From Bacillus sp. S3 (GTDB taxonomy: Bacteria > Bacillota > Bacilli > Bacillales > Cytobacillaceae), in NCBI RefSeq assembly GCF_005154805.1, contig NZ_CP039727.1, positions 1,795,501 to 1,859,500 of the forward strand: a stretch of 64,000 nucleotides of DNA, read 5' to 3'. The notes under the pieces were generated by a model. The model saw nothing but the letters and a program-made list of their open reading frames with translations, had not been told where the DNA came from and ran no database searches. Positions 18,193 through 27,073 of this stretch are shown here, piece after piece; positions within the stretch are counted from its first letter, which is position 1; each line of letters starts with the position of its first letter. The position numbers were made by a program, and so were the translations under genes.

Positions 18193-19488
18193 ATGAACAG
18201 CAATGAAATATATGTTAGTCTTGACATCGGTACATCCAGTGTGAAAGTAATCATTGGTGAAATGGTCAATGACTCGGGTAAAGACTCGTTAAATATAATT
18301 GGTGTTGGCAATGTGAAATCTGAAGGCTTACGAAAAGGGTCGATTGTCGATATGGACGATACCGTTCATTCTATTAAGCGGGCGATTGAGCAGGCGGAAA
18401 GAATGATAGGGATGGATATCCGGGAAGTTGTCGTTGGTATTTCGGGGAACAACATCATGCTTCAACAATGTCACGGAATTGTTGCTGTCTCGAGTCAAAA
18501 CCGTGAAATTACGAATGAAGATGTCATTCGTGTCATTGAGGCATCTCATGTGGGATCTATCCCGCCAGAAAGAGAAAATATTGGTGTCATTCGAAAACAA
18601 TTTATCTTAGATGGCAAAGATGAAATCAATGATCCACGAGGGATGATTGGTGTCCGTTTAGAAATGGATGGTACGTTAATTACCGGCTCTAAATCAACAA
18701 TCATTAACACGCTTCGCTGTGTAGAGCGTGCTGGCCTTGAAATTTTAGATATAATCCTGCAGCCATTGGCAGCAGGGGATTTCGCATTATCAAAGGATGA
18801 AAAGAATCTTGGCGTTGCCCTAATTGACATTGGCGGCGGCTCCACTACAATTGCCGTGTTTGAAGAAGGATTTTTAAAGGCAACTAGTGTGATTCCGGTT
18901 GGCGGTGATCTTCTCACGAATGATCTTTCCAAAGTCTTGCATACTTCTACCGAGGATGCAGAAAAGATAAAGGTTAAATATGGACATGCCTTTTATGATA
19001 ATGCTTCAGAAGATGAGTTCTTCAGTGTACCAATCATCGGAAGCGATCAGCACCAACAATTTAACCAGCTCTATGTATCTGAAATAATTGAAGCAAGAAT
19101 GGAAGAAGTTTTTGAATTAATCGCACATGAACTAAAGCGTTTAGGTGTAAATGATTTACCGGGCGGATTTGTATTAACAGGTGGAACTGCAAAAATGCAA
19201 GGTGTGCTGGAACTTGCCCAGGATATGTTTCAAAATCCAGTCCGCATCGCATCGCCTGACTATATTGGTGTAAGAGAACCTCAATATACAACAGCGGTTG
19301 GCTTGATTAAATATGCTTACAAGAATGGCAGATTACCAGGAGGAACTATTGGCAATACCTCAGCGGTTTCAGAGCCAGTCGAAAAACGAGTGCCAAAACA
19401 ACATCAACCTAAAGCAAAAGTAGAAAAACATCCGGAAGAAAAGATGTCATCAAAAGTAAAAAAATTCCTTGGTTACTTTTTCGAATAA
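18193..19488 (+). CDS. ftsA: Cell division protein FtsA
   Basis: 431-residue actin-like ATPase that anchors FtsZ to the membrane and recruits later divisome proteins. The phosphate 1 motif SLDIGTSSVKV starts near residue 9; VALIDIGGGSTTIAVF and FVLTGGTAKMQG mark the second phosphate and adenosine sites. A variable linker leads to the C-terminal amphipathic membrane helix (SKVKKFLGYFFE). SD AGGAGGTG precedes the ATG. ftsZ follows 36 bases later without a terminator. Confidence 0.97.
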   Translation: MNSNEIYVSLDIGTSSVKVIIGEMVNDSGKDSLNIIGVGNVKSEGLRKGSIVDMDDTVHSIKRAIEQAERMIGMDIREVVVGISGNNIMLQQCHGIVAVSSQNREITNEDVIRVIEASHVGSIPPERENIGVIRKQFILDGKDEINDPRGMIGVRLEMDGTLITGSKSTIINTLRCVERAGLEILDIILQPLAAGDFALSKDEKNLGVALIDIGGGSTTIAVFEEGFLKATSVIPVGGDLLTNDLSKVLHTSTEDAEKIKVKYGHAFYDNASEDEFFSVPIIGSDQHQQFNQLYVSEIIEARMEEVFELIAHELKRLGVNDLPGGFVLTGGTAKMQGVLELAQDMFQNPVRIASPDYIGVREPQYTTAVGLIKYAYKNGRLPGGTIGNTSAVSEPVEKRVPKQHQPKAKVEKHPEEKMSSKVKKFLGYFFE

Positions 19489-19524
19489 ACGGAAAAGAAA
19501 ATCGACGAATTAGGAGGATTTGTC

Positions 19525-20664
19525 ATGTTAGAATTTGATACAAATTTAGATTCTCTTGCAACAATAAAAGTTATCGGAGTAGGCGGCGGCGGTAATAACG
19601 CGGTAAACCGAATGATTGAACATGGTGTTCAAGGAGTTGAATTTATCGCAGTTAATACTGATGCACAAGCGCTCAATCTATCAAAAGCAGAAGTAAAAAT
19701 GCAGATCGGTGCCAAATTAACTCGTGGACTTGGGGCCGGGGCTAATCCAGAAGTGGGAAAAAAAGCTGCTGAAGAGAGTAAGGAGCAAATTGAAGAAGCA
19801 CTGCGTGGTGCTGATATGGTATTTGTAACAGCAGGAATGGGCGGCGGAACAGGTACTGGCGCCGCGCCGGTAATTGCTCAAATTGCCCGGGATTTGGGTG
19901 CCTTAACAGTTGGTGTAGTGACTCGTCCGTTCACCTTCGAAGGTAAAAAGCGTTCAAATCAAGCTTCTGGCGGAATCGGTTCGATGAAAGAAGCAGTTGA
20001 TACACTTATTGTCATCCCAAATGATCGATTGCTGGAAATTGTTGATAAAAGCACCCCGATGCTTGAGGCATTCCGTGAGGCAGATAATGTCCTTCGTCAA
20101 GGTGTACAGGGTATTTCTGATTTAATTGCGACACCTGGGTTAATTAACTTAGATTTCGCCGATGTAAAGACGATTATGTCTAATAAAGGTTCTGCGTTAA
20201 TGGGGATCGGGGTGGCAGCAGGTGAAAACCGTGCGACAGAAGCTGCTAAAAAGGCGATTAATTCTCCACTGTTAGAGACATCAATTGATGGGGCACAGGG
20301 TGTATTAATGAACATTACCGGTGGAGCCAACTTGAGTCTTTATGAGGTCCAAGAGGCCGCAGATATTGTTGCTACAGCGACTGACCAAGAAGTAAATATG
20401 ATTTTTGGTTCTGTGATCAATGAAACATTGAAGGATGAAATTATCGTAACTGTTATTGCAACAGGCTTTAATGAGGAGGTTGTTCAACCAAAGGTATCAC
20501 GCCCATCTTTCGGACAGGCCAAACCGTCAGTCGGCACCGTAAAGAGGGAGCACAAGCGTGAAGAGCCTCAGGCACCGCAGGAACCAGTTCGTAACACCAA
20601 TGCTTCCCAAGAAGATGCGCTGGACATACCGACCTTCTTGCGTAATCGAAATCGCAGACGTTAA
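19525..20664 (+). CDS. ftsZ: Cell division protein FtsZ
   Basis: 379-residue tubulin homologue that polymerises with GTP into the Z-ring. GGGTGTG at 106-112 is the tubulin signature loop, and [11 protein letters not shown] lies near the N-terminus. The T7 catalytic loop lies in [12 protein letters not shown] disordered linker (about 317-360) ends in the conserved peptide [14 protein letters not shown], the docking site for FtsA and SepF. SD AGGAGG precedes the ATG. A strong terminator ends the ftsAZ unit. Confidence 0.98.
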   Translation: MLEFDTNLDSLATIKVIGVGGGGNNAVNRMIEHGVQGVEFIAVNTDAQALNLSKAEVKMQIGAKLTRGLGAGANPEVGKKAAEESKEQIEEALRGADMVFVTAGMGGGTGTGAAPVIAQIARDLGALTVGVVTRPFTFEGKKRSNQASGGIGSMKEAVDTLIVIPNDRLLEIVDKSTPMLEAFREADNVLRQGVQGISDLIATPGLINLDFADVKTIMSNKGSALMGIGVAAGENRATEAAKKAINSPLLETSIDGAQGVLMNITGGANLSLYEVQEAADIVATATDQEVNMIFGSVINETLKDEIIVTVIATGFNEEVVQPKVSRPSFGQAKPSVGTVKREHKREEPQAPQEPVRNTNASQEDALDIPTFLRNRNRRR

Positions 20665-20677
20665 TAGAGTAAATAAA

Positions 20678-20714
20678 GAAATGCATGGTCCGAAAGCGGC
20701 CATGCATTTTTTTA
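20678..20714 (+). terminator. Intrinsic terminator after ftsZ
   Basis: ATGCATGG (20681-20688) pairs with CCATGCAT (20700-20707), extended by flanking A and T bases and followed by TTTTTTT. It lies 14 bases after the ftsZ stop and isolates ftsAZ from spoIIGA. Confidence 0.93.
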
Positions 20715-20724
20715 TATTCTAATC

Positions 20725-20810
20725 TGACAAAATCCGTATAGAATAGTGAAAATTTCTGTTTTTTTGATTACAGAAAGTGACACACTTCAGCCCCCCAACT
20801 AGGTTATACT
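20725..20810 (+). promoter_or_regulatory. Candidate Spo0A-controlled spoIIG promoter
   Basis: GTGACA (20777-20782) and TATACT (20805-20810) are good SigA boxes but 22 bp apart, the same unusual spacing known for the B. subtilis spoIIG promoter that Spo0A~P activates. CTGACAAAA (20724-20732) resembles an inverted 0A box and lies about 90 bases before the predicted start, where the distal Spo0A site is expected. A clear second 0A box near -45 is not seen. Confidence 0.6.
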
Positions 20811-20855
20811 TTTTCCTAAACAGATTAATAGTACTTTCCAAAAGGAGGCAGCTGT

Positions 20856-21794
20856 TTGACTGTTTATTTAGATGTAATCTGGGCTCTTAATTTCTTATTT
20901 GATAGCCTTCTCCTGTATTTAACAGCTATTTTTCTAAAAAGAAGGATTAGGTTATGGAGATTATTTGCCGGGGGATTTATTGGCTCATTGATAATTTTAT
21001 TATCGTTTACACCATTAAATGTCTATTCAAGCCATCCAATAGCAAAACTTTTTTGTTCCATCGTGATGGTTTTAATAACCTTTGGATATAAGCGATTAGC
21101 TTTTTTTCTGAAAGCATTAATGACGCTGTATGTTTCTACTTTTTTAATCGGCGGGGCATTAATGGGCGCCCATTATTTTATCCAATACGATCCAGAGTTG
21201 ACGGCAAAGGTTTTGATGTCCAGTGTAAAAGGTTTTGGTGATCCAATTAGCTGGCTCTTTGTCCTAATTGGCTTTCCTGTTGCTTGGCATTTTGCAAGGA
21301 AAAATGTTGAAGGCATGGAGATGACAAAAATTCAATTTGAACAAATCGTCACCGTAAGGCTGAATATTGACACGGAAAGCCTGGTTTTTAAGGGTTTGGT
21401 AGATAGTGGAAATCAATTATATGACCCATTGTCTAAGCTGCCGGTCATGTTTGTCTCTATTAAAAATCAATTGGATGCCATCCCCGAATCTATCAGAAAG
21501 CTTGCTGAAGGTCCAGATCCACTTATAATGGGAAGTCAAGATCTCCCAGCTGAATGGCAAAATCGAATGAGAATTGTACCTTTTCGTGTGGTTGGTAAAG
21601 ACCATCAGCTCATTGTTGCCATAAAACCGGATCTTATTATAATCGAACAGGGCGGTGTTCAATACTTATGCGATAAGGGACTTGTATCCTTTACACTGCA
21701 GCAGCTTTCGGCTGATGATGCTTTCGAATGCATTGTTCATCCGAAAATGCTGACCGGGCCAAAACAGCAAGGAGGGTCTGTGAAGGTAAGTTAA
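20856..21794 (+). CDS. spoIIGA: Sporulation sigma-E factor processing peptidase SpoIIGA
   Basis: 312-residue membrane aspartic protease that cleaves pro-SigE in the mother cell after the SpoIIR signal from the forespore. Five membrane segments fill residues about 1-150. The cytoplasmic protease domain follows with the catalytic Asp183 in GLVDSGNQLYDP, and the family ending FECIVHPKMLTG. The start is TTG at 20856, seven bases after a full SD AAAGGAGG. It is followed by its substrate gene sigE, as in all Bacillaceae. Confidence 0.96.
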   Translation: MTVYLDVIWALNFLFDSLLLYLTAIFLKRRIRLWRLFAGGFIGSLIILLSFTPLNVYSSHPIAKLFCSIVMVLITFGYKRLAFFLKALMTLYVSTFLIGGALMGAHYFIQYDPELTAKVLMSSVKGFGDPISWLFVLIGFPVAWHFARKNVEGMEMTKIQFEQIVTVRLNIDTESLVFKGLVDSGNQLYDPLSKLPVMFVSIKNQLDAIPESIRKLAEGPDPLIMGSQDLPAEWQNRMRIVPFRVVGKDHQLIVAIKPDLIIIEQGGVQYLCDKGLVSFTLQQLSADDAFECIVHPKMLTGPKQQGGSVKVS

Positions 21795-21839
21795 TAATAC
21801 TATACTCATAAAAAAGATCTTTTAGAAGGAGGAACATAC

Positions 21840-22559
21840 ATGAAAAAATGGAGACTTCGCTTATCCTATTATTGGTATAAGTTATTAATAAAATTGGGCA
21901 TTAAAACGGATGAAGTTTATTATATTGGCGGAAGCGAAGCCCTGCCGCCTCCTTTAAGTAAAGACGAGGAAGAGATGCTATTAAAAAAGCTGCCTGTTGG
22001 CGATAAGGCTGCCAGATCCATCCTCATTGAACGAAATCTCCGTCTTGTTGTTTATATTGCCAGAAAGTTTGAAAATACAGGGATAAATATTGAAGATCTA
22101 ATCAGTATCGGGACGATTGGATTAATCAAAGCAGTTAATACGTTTAACCCCGAAAAGAAAATAAAACTTGCTACATATGCGTCAAGATGTATTGAAAATG
22201 AGATTCTCATGTACTTACGACGTAATAATAAGATTCGATCGGAGGTATCCTTTGATGAACCGTTAAACATTGATTGGGATGGGAATGAGCTGTTATTATC
22301 CGATGTATTGGGTACGGATGATGATATTATCACAAAGGACCTCGAAGCAAATGTAGATAGGAAATTGTTGACAAAAGCGTTGCACCAGTTAACCGACCGG
22401 GAAAAGCAGATCATGGAGCTTAGATTTGGTTTGACAAATGGAGAAGAGAAAACTCAAAAAGACGTGGCTGATATGCTTGGGATTTCTCAGTCCTACATTT
22501 CACGATTGGAAAAGAGGATCATAAAAAGATTACGAAAGGAATTTAACAAAATGGTCTAA
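21840..22559 (+). CDS. sigE: RNA polymerase sporulation sigma factor SigE (pro-sigma-E)
   Basis: 239-residue sigma-70 family factor for early mother-cell genes. The N-terminal pro-sequence (about 27 residues, [16 protein letters not shown]...) is amphipathic and basic and should be removed by SpoIIGA near YYIGG. Region 2 ([22 protein letters not shown], split by helix boundaries) and the region 4 helix-turn-helix ([19 protein letters not shown]) are highly conserved. SD AAGGAGG precedes the ATG. A strong terminator follows. Confidence 0.98.
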   Translation: MKKWRLRLSYYWYKLLIKLGIKTDEVYYIGGSEALPPPLSKDEEEMLLKKLPVGDKAARSILIERNLRLVVYIARKFENTGINIEDLISIGTIGLIKAVNTFNPEKKIKLATYASRCIENEILMYLRRNNKIRSEVSFDEPLNIDWDGNELLLSDVLGTDDDIITKDLEANVDRKLLTKALHQLTDREKQIMELRFGLTNGEEKTQKDVADMLGISQSYISRLEKRIIKRLRKEFNKMV

Positions 22560-22621
22560 AAAAGAAATTTTTTTCCACCAAAAAATCCTTTGCTATTCGT
22601 GATTAAATGGCATTTTTCGAC

Positions 22622-22665
22622 AAATATGCACCTGTCCCTTCCAGAGGACAGGTGCATATTTTTCC
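22622..22665 (+). terminator. Strong intrinsic terminator between sigE and sigG
   Basis: A perfect 16-bp stem (22622-22637 with 22646-22661) encloses an 8-base loop and its descending arm ends in TATTTTT. This ends spoIIG transcription, limiting read-through into sigG before forespore engulfment. An in-frame open stretch from 22607 crosses it and is not coding. Confidence 0.93.
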
Positions 22666-22697
22666 TTCTCAAGGAGATACTGTTTTTTGTACAGCAA

Positions 22698-22710
22698 CTC
22701 CTGTGAGGAG
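22698..22710 (+). promoter_or_regulatory. SD-masking hairpin in the sigG leader
   Basis: CTCCT (22698-22702) pairs exactly with the SD core AGGAG (22706-22710) across a 3-base GTG loop. The start is a TTG nine bases beyond the SD. The hairpin should lower sigG translation. A hairpin of this kind has been described in the B. subtilis sigG leader, as I recall. Confidence 0.6.
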
Positions 22711-22720
22711 GGAAAAGGAT

Positions 22721-23500
22721 TTGACTCGAAATAAAGTTGAAATTTGCGGTGTGGACACATCAAAACTTCCTGTTTTAAAGAACGAAGAAATGAGAATACT
22801 CTTCAAGCAAATGCAAGAGGGCGATATAACTGCCCGTGAAAAGCTCGTCAACGGGAATTTACGCCTCGTTTTAAGTGTTATTCAGCGGTTTAACAACCGG
22901 GGTGAGTTTGTTGATGATCTGTTTCAGGTCGGCTGTATTGGACTTATGAAATCAATTGATAACTTCGATTTAGGTCAAAATGTAAAGTTTTCCACTTATG
23001 CCGTACCAATGATTATTGGAGAAATTCGAAGGTACTTACGTGATAATAATCCAATTCGTGTATCTCGTTCGTTAAGGGATATCGCCTACAAGGCCCTTCA
23101 GGTTAGGGAACGATTAATGAGCGAGACTTCGCGAGAACCTACTGCTGAAGAAATTGCAAAAGTCTTAGAAGTACCCCATGAAGAAATCGTATTTGCTCTT
23201 GATGCAATACAAGATCCAGTATCTTTATTTGAGCCAATTTATAATGATGGCGGTGATCCGATTTATGTGATGGATCAATTAAGCGATGAAAAAAATAAGG
23301 ATATTCATTGGATTGAGGAAATTGCCCTTAAAGAAGGAATGCGGAGACTGAACGAACGTGAAAAATTAATTTTACGGAAGCGCTTTTTCCAAGGGAAAAC
23401 TCAAATGGAAGTGGCTGACGAAATTGGTATCTCCCAAGCCCAGGTTTCTCGGCTTGAGAAAGCAGCCATCAGACAAATGAATAAAAACATTCAAAGCTAA
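22721..23500 (+). CDS. sigG: RNA polymerase sporulation sigma factor SigG
   Basis: 259-residue forespore-specific late sigma factor. Region 2 (NRGEFVDDLFQVGCIGLMKS, YAVPMIIGEIRRYLRDNNPI), region 3, and the region 4 helix-turn-helix (TQMEVADEIGISQAQVSRL) are intact. The TTG at 22721 is chosen: it gives the family start (TRNKVEICGVDTSKLPVLKN follows the initiator) and lies after SD AGGAGG (22706-22711). The upstream in-frame ATG at 22607 would run through the terminator. In B. subtilis transcription is by SigF and then SigG itself; I cannot identify the SigF promoter here with confidence. Confidence 0.97.
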   Translation: MTRNKVEICGVDTSKLPVLKNEEMRILFKQMQEGDITAREKLVNGNLRLVLSVIQRFNNRGEFVDDLFQVGCIGLMKSIDNFDLGQNVKFSTYAVPMIIGEIRRYLRDNNPIRVSRSLRDIAYKALQVRERLMSETSREPTAEEIAKVLEVPHEEIVFALDAIQDPVSLFEPIYNDGGDPIYVMDQLSDEKNKDIHWIEEIALKEGMRRLNEREKLILRKRFFQGKTQMEVADEIGISQAQVSRLEKAAIRQMNKNIQS

Positions 23501-23529
23501 AGCTGTCCACATCGGACAGCTTTATTTTT
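23499..23529 (+). terminator. Intrinsic terminator after sigG
   Basis: AAAGCTGTCC (23499-23508) pairs perfectly with GGACAGCTTT (23514-23523) over a 5-base loop, followed by ATTTTT. The stem overlaps the last two bases of the sigG stop codon. Confidence 0.95.
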
Positions 23530-23598
23530 GGTTATCTAAGATAAATTTACAACTGCCAACATATAGTTATTATAGTATTGTAATTGGGAGTGGTGCAG

Positions 23599-23868
23599 GT
23601 GGTTAAAATTTCAGAATTCCAAATTAAAGATGTCGTGAATGTATCAGACGGTAAAAGACTTGGAAATATTGGGGATATTGAAATAAACTTAACGACAGGG
23701 AAAATTGAAGCAGTCGTTATCTCCGGCAGCGGCAGGGTCCTTGGTTTTTTTGGAAAAGATGAAGATATTGTCATTCCTTGGAAAAATATCATTAAAATTG
23801 GCCAGGATGTTATTTTGGTAAGATATAAAGGCAGTATGGAACGAATACCCGAAGAAACAGAAGTGTAA
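23599..23868 (+). CDS. ylmC: YlmC/YmxH family PRC-barrel protein
   Basis: 89-residue PRC-barrel-like protein of unknown function, annotated in some genomes as a sporulation protein. The family signature runs from ISEFQIKDVVNVSDGKRLG to VLGFFGKDEDIVIPW and DVILVRY. The GTG at 23599 is chosen over the in-frame TTG at 23584, because GGGAG (23587-23591) gives a proper 7-base spacing and the product begins MVKISEF like its homologues. It sits between sigG and ylmD. No terminator separates it from ylmD, but a promoter-like sequence does. Confidence 0.88.
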   Translation: MVKISEFQIKDVVNVSDGKRLGNIGDIEINLTTGKIEAVVISGSGRVLGFFGKDEDIVIPWKNIIKIGQDVILVRYKGSMERIPEETEV

Positions 23869-23882
23869 CATGATGAATTGCG

Positions 23883-23911
23883 GTGACCAAATTTTCTTTT
23901 CATGGTAAACT
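23883..23911 (+). promoter_or_regulatory. Candidate SigA promoter for ylmD
   Basis: GTGACC (23883-23888) and TAAACT (23906-23911) each match the SigA boxes at four of six positions, with the ideal 17-base spacer. The predicted start lies about 20 bases before ylmD. Confidence 0.4.
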
Positions 23912-23936
23912 ATAGAAAAACATAAGAGGTATTGAA

Positions 23937-24767
23937 ATGGAACCCTTTGTTTTAACGAATCAGTCCTATTTAACAATTGAAATCTGGAGCAGACAATTTC
24001 CGGAATTAATCGCCGGTTTTACAACTAAAAGCGGTGGGGCAAGTAAAGGAGACTTTGAATCCCTTAATCTTGGCTTTCATGTTGGCGATGATTGTGCAAA
24101 TGTTTGCTTAAATAGAGAAAACGTAGCTGGATTGCTTAAGTTCCCTCTTCAACAATGGGTTGGGGCAGAACAAACTCATGATATTGTTTTGCAGAAAATA
24201 ACAAAAGCAGATCGTGGAAAAGGGTCCAATTCCTATGAACATTCCTTTAAAGGTACGGATGGTTTTTATACGAATGAAGAGGGCATCCTTTTAACACTTT
24301 GCTTTGCCGATTGTGTCCCTCTTTTTTTTATTGCTCCCGAACAAAAGATGATTGGTACGGCACACGCCGGCTGGAAGGGGACAGTTGGGAAAATCGCAAA
24401 GGAAATGATAGTAGCATGGGGCAGGGAAGGAATTTCACCTGATCAAATTTTAGTCGCGATTGGACCATCAATTTGTGAAAAGTGTTATATTGTGAATGAA
24501 CATGTAATTAACTTAGTAGATAAATCACTAGAAGAAGGCGGAGTATTGCCATATAATTTAGTAAAAGAAGGGCAATATTCTTTAGATTTACGTGAGTTAA
24601 ACAGGCAAATTCTTCTTGCATCGGGTGTACCGGATCAGAATATCCTCAATTCCGGATGGTGCTCTAGCTGCCATAATGAGGAGTTTTTTTCCCACCGCCG
24701 CGATAAGGGTAAAACTGGAAGAATGCTGAGCTTTATTGGCTGGAAGGAGACTGCGAAACGTTTATGA
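23937..24767 (+). CDS. ylmD: YlmD, multicopper polyphenol oxidase / purine nucleoside phosphorylase family (YfiH/LACC1)
   Basis: 276 residues. The family has been described as a laccase-like oxidase, as a purine nucleoside phosphorylase/adenosine deaminase (LACC1), and in E. coli as PgeF, which edits peptidoglycan precursors wrongly carrying L-serine. The metal-site motifs are visible: [12 protein letters not shown] with Cys, [12 protein letters not shown] with His, and [10 protein letters not shown]. The start ATG at 23937 is preceded by a weak AAGAGG SD. The 3' end overlaps ylmE by 4 bases. Linkage to cell-division genes would fit a precursor-editing role. Confidence 0.9.
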   Translation: MEPFVLTNQSYLTIEIWSRQFPELIAGFTTKSGGASKGDFESLNLGFHVGDDCANVCLNRENVAGLLKFPLQQWVGAEQTHDIVLQKITKADRGKGSNSYEHSFKGTDGFYTNEEGILLTLCFADCVPLFFIAPEQKMIGTAHAGWKGTVGKIAKEMIVAWGREGISPDQILVAIGPSICEKCYIVNEHVINLVDKSLEEGGVLPYNLVKEGQYSLDLRELNRQILLASGVPDQNILNSGWCSSCHNEEFFSHRRDKGKTGRMLSFIGWKETAKRL

Positions 24768-25441
24768 GAGTAATTGAAAAACTGAAACAAATTAATCAAC
24801 AAATAAATGAGGCATGTCAAAGCTCACATCGGAATACCGATGAAGTGAAATTGATTGCCGTTACAAAATACGTTAGCACGGAAAGAGCTGTAGAGGCACT
24901 AGATGCCGGAATTCGCCATCTCGGAGAAAACCGTGATGACGGGCTGCTTAAAAAGTGGGAAGTATTGAAGGACAAGCCATCTTGGCATTATATCGGCTCA
25001 TTGCAAACACGAAAGGTGAAAAATATTATTGATAAGGTTGAATATATTCATTCTTTAGATCGCCTTTCACTTGCAGAGGAAATCAATAAACGGGCCAAAC
25101 ATAAAGTGAAATGTCTTGTACAGGTCAATGTGTCTGGTGAAGAATCGAAGCACGGCATATCACATGAAGAGGCCATTTCTTTTATTGAATCGCTTATACC
25201 CTTTAAAAATATCAGTGTGGAGGGTTTAATGACAATGGCCCCTCTCACAGATGATGTCCAGCTAATCCGAGACTGCTTTCGAAAACTAAAGGAACTTCGC
25301 GATCAAGTTCAAGCCTTACACTTACCATTTGCACCCTGCACGGAGCTCTCTATGGGGATGTCTAATGATTTTACAATAGCGATTGAAGAAGGAGCAACAA
25401 TGGTTAGGATTGGTACAGCGCTTGTCGGTGAAGATGGTTAG
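24764..25441 (+). CDS. ylmE: YggS-family pyridoxal phosphate homeostasis protein YlmE
   Basis: 225-residue alanine-racemase-fold protein that binds PLP but has no known enzymatic reaction; the family keeps free PLP and amino-acid pools in balance. The PLP lysine lies in LIAVTKYVS (about residues 27-35). [25 protein letters not shown] and the C-terminal [21 protein letters not shown] (split) define the family. The start overlaps ylmD (ATGA). It is co-transcribed toward sepF. Confidence 0.94.
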   Translation: MRVIEKLKQINQQINEACQSSHRNTDEVKLIAVTKYVSTERAVEALDAGIRHLGENRDDGLLKKWEVLKDKPSWHYIGSLQTRKVKNIIDKVEYIHSLDRLSLAEEINKRAKHKVKCLVQVNVSGEESKHGISHEEAISFIESLIPFKNISVEGLMTMAPLTDDVQLIRDCFRKLKELRDQVQALHLPFAPCTELSMGMSNDFTIAIEEGATMVRIGTALVGEDG

Positions 25442-25452
25442 GAGAGGAAAAA

Positions 25453-25914
25453 ATGACGATTAAATCAAAATTAAAAACATTTTTCTTTTTAGATGATGAA
25501 TATGATGATAATAATGAAGGTTATACAGAGACAGTAGAACCGGTAAAACCAAAACAACCGCCTGTAAAAAGTCAAAATGTTGTCAGTTTACAAAGCGTAC
25601 AAAAGTCTTCAAGTTCTTCTAGCGGATCGAAGTCATCAAAGGTTATCTTAGTGGAGCCGCGAGACTACTCAGAGTCAACGGAAATTGCCGATCATTTAAA
25701 AAATCGCCGGGCGGTTGTCGTCAATCTGCAGCGGATTGATCATGAGCAAGGCCGGCAAATTATCGACTTTTTAAGCGGAGCCGTCTATGCTATTGGAGGA
25801 GACATTCAAAAAATCGGTTTAAGTATATTTTTATGTACTCCAGATAATGTTGAAGTGTCCGGTAATATCTCAGATTTAATCATTGACCCTGATAATCAAA
25901 ATACAAGGTGGTAA
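25453..25914 (+). CDS. sepF: Cell division protein SepF
   Basis: 153-residue Z-ring protein that bundles FtsZ filaments and tethers them to the membrane. An N-terminal amphipathic helix (about 1-12, [13 protein letters not shown]) is followed by a low-complexity acidic and Ser-rich linker (about 15-60). The SepF core domain begins at [13 protein letters not shown] and includes [26 protein letters not shown]. Its partner is the C-terminal peptide of FtsZ encoded upstream. SD AGGAGAGG lies 5' of the ATG. Confidence 0.96.
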   Translation: MTIKSKLKTFFFLDDEYDDNNEGYTETVEPVKPKQPPVKSQNVVSLQSVQKSSSSSSGSKSSKVILVEPRDYSESTEIADHLKNRRAVVVNLQRIDHEQGRQIIDFLSGAVYAIGGDIQKIGLSIFLCTPDNVEVSGNISDLIIDPDNQNTRW

Positions 25915-25919
25915 TGTAA

Positions 25920-26183
25920 ATGGCTTTTGTGTTTAGTCTATTGCAGCAGGTAATCGAGATTTATTCGTGGGCGTTAATTATTTATATTTTAATGTCGTGG
26001 TTTCCAAATGCCAGGGAGTCTGCTATTGGTCAATTTTTGGGACGAATATGTGAACCGTATTTAGAGCCATTTAGAAAAATCATTCCACCGATTGGCATGA
26101 TGGATCTTTCACCAATTGTCGCTTTTTTGGTGCTAAACTTCGCAGGCATGGGGCTGCATAGAGTATATCTTTGGCTCGCATAA
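25920..26183 (+). CDS. ylmG: YggT-family membrane protein YlmG
   Basis: 87-residue protein with two membrane segments (about 1-27 and 64-84). The family core is [18 protein letters not shown] and [26 protein letters not shown] (split by a loop). In plastids and actinobacteria the family is linked to membrane and division-site organisation; in Bacillus its function is unclear. It lies 5 bases after sepF, a conserved pairing. Confidence 0.92.
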   Translation: MAFVFSLLQQVIEIYSWALIIYILMSWFPNARESAIGQFLGRICEPYLEPFRKIIPPIGMMDLSPIVAFLVLNFAGMGLHRVYLWLA

Positions 26184-26213
26184 GAATTTTTCAATAGGTT
26201 GTGTTATTCAAAC

Positions 26214-26987
26214 ATGAACATTTATCAGCATTTCCGTCCAGAAGAACGGGACTATATTGACAAGGTATTACAATGGAAAAATAATGTTGAAACACAGTAT
26301 ACCCCCAAGCTAACGGATTTTCTTGACCCTAGGGAGCAGCATATCCTTAAACTGTTAATTGGCGAAAATGGTGATGTAAACTGCAAACTTTTTGGCGGCA
26401 GCCAAGATAACGAACGAAAAAGGGGATTGATCTTTCCTGATTATCTGACTGCTAATGAGGAAGATTTTCAAATTAGTCTATTTGAAATCCAGTATCCTGC
26501 AAAATTTGTCACAATTGAGCATCGGCAAGTATTAGGGACGCTCATGTCCTTAGGGCTAAAGCGCGGGAAATTTGGTGATATTCTCGTGAAGGAAGGTCAA
26601 ATCCAATTTTTCGCGGCCATGGAAGTCAGTGAATATATAAAAAGCAATGTCGAATCTATTGGCAGGGCAGGGGTAAAGTTGATTGAAGCGGATATTGCAA
26701 AAGCTCTTGCTGTAAAAGAACGCTGGGAAGAAATGGAGCTAACGGTATCTTCCATGCGTCTCGATACTGTTATTTCAGGTATATATCATGTATCACGGCA
26801 AAAATCGCAATTAATGATTCAGCAGGGGCTTATTAAAGTAAACTGGACAATAATTGAAAATCCCTCTTTTTTGTGTGACGATCAGGATATGATTTCCGTC
26901 AGAGGGTATGGAAGGGCAAAAATTATCCGTATCGATGGTAAAACGAAAAAAGAAAAATGGCGGATTAGTGTCGGAAAGCAAAAATAA
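26214..26987 (+). CDS. ylmH: S4-domain RNA-binding protein YlmH
   Basis: 257 residues. An N-terminal region with HFRPEERDYIDKVL, a middle domain, then a C-terminal S4 RNA-binding domain (about 180-240, RLDTVISGIYHVSRQKSQLMI). YlmH has been reported to bind 50S subunits and act in ribosome-associated quality control in B. subtilis. The ATG at 26214 gives the family start (MNIYQHFRPEE); the in-frame TTG at 26199 lacks an SD. Notably the SD for 26214 is also poor (AGG at 26196-26198), so expression may depend on coupling to ylmG. Confidence 0.92.
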   Translation: MNIYQHFRPEERDYIDKVLQWKNNVETQYTPKLTDFLDPREQHILKLLIGENGDVNCKLFGGSQDNERKRGLIFPDYLTANEEDFQISLFEIQYPAKFVTIEHRQVLGTLMSLGLKRGKFGDILVKEGQIQFFAAMEVSEYIKSNVESIGRAGVKLIEADIAKALAVKERWEEMELTVSSMRLDTVISGIYHVSRQKSQLMIQQGLIKVNWTIIENPSFLCDDQDMISVRGYGRAKIIRIDGKTKKEKWRISVGKQK

Positions 26988-27003
26988 TTCATAGATAAGC
27001 AGG

Positions 27004-27044
27004 ATATTCGAAAAACTTGTCGAATATTTGCTAATACATAATAG
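27004..27044 (+). promoter_or_regulatory. Dyad with a perfect 0A box and candidate promoter upstream of divIVA
   Basis: ATATTCGA (27004-27011) and TCGAATAT (27020-27027) form a perfect 8-bp inverted repeat. The right arm overlaps TTGTCGAA (27017-27024), a perfect Spo0A box. TTGTCG (27017-27022) could also act as a -35 box with TAATAG (27039-27044) 16 bases later. Spo0A binding would then cover the promoter. Confidence 0.45.
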
Positions 27045-27073
27045 AAGTTCAGATTTGTATGGAGGTGGCATCA

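Noticed and set aside
18546-18932. 128-residue open frame antisense to ftsA
   Set aside because: It is a shadow of the conserved ftsA frame with no SD, no recognisable domain and no independent context.
22592-22628. Possible SigF promoter for sigG (GACAAATATG as -10)
   Set aside because: The -35 match is poor, the spacing is short, and it overlaps the terminator stem.
22607-22720. N-terminal extension of sigG from ATG 22607
   Set aside because: It would be read through the sigE terminator hairpin and SD; homologues start at the TTG at 22721.
25453-25680. Ser-rich repeat tract in sepF as a possible sequencing error
   Set aside because: The frame stays open and SepF linkers are naturally low complexity and variable.
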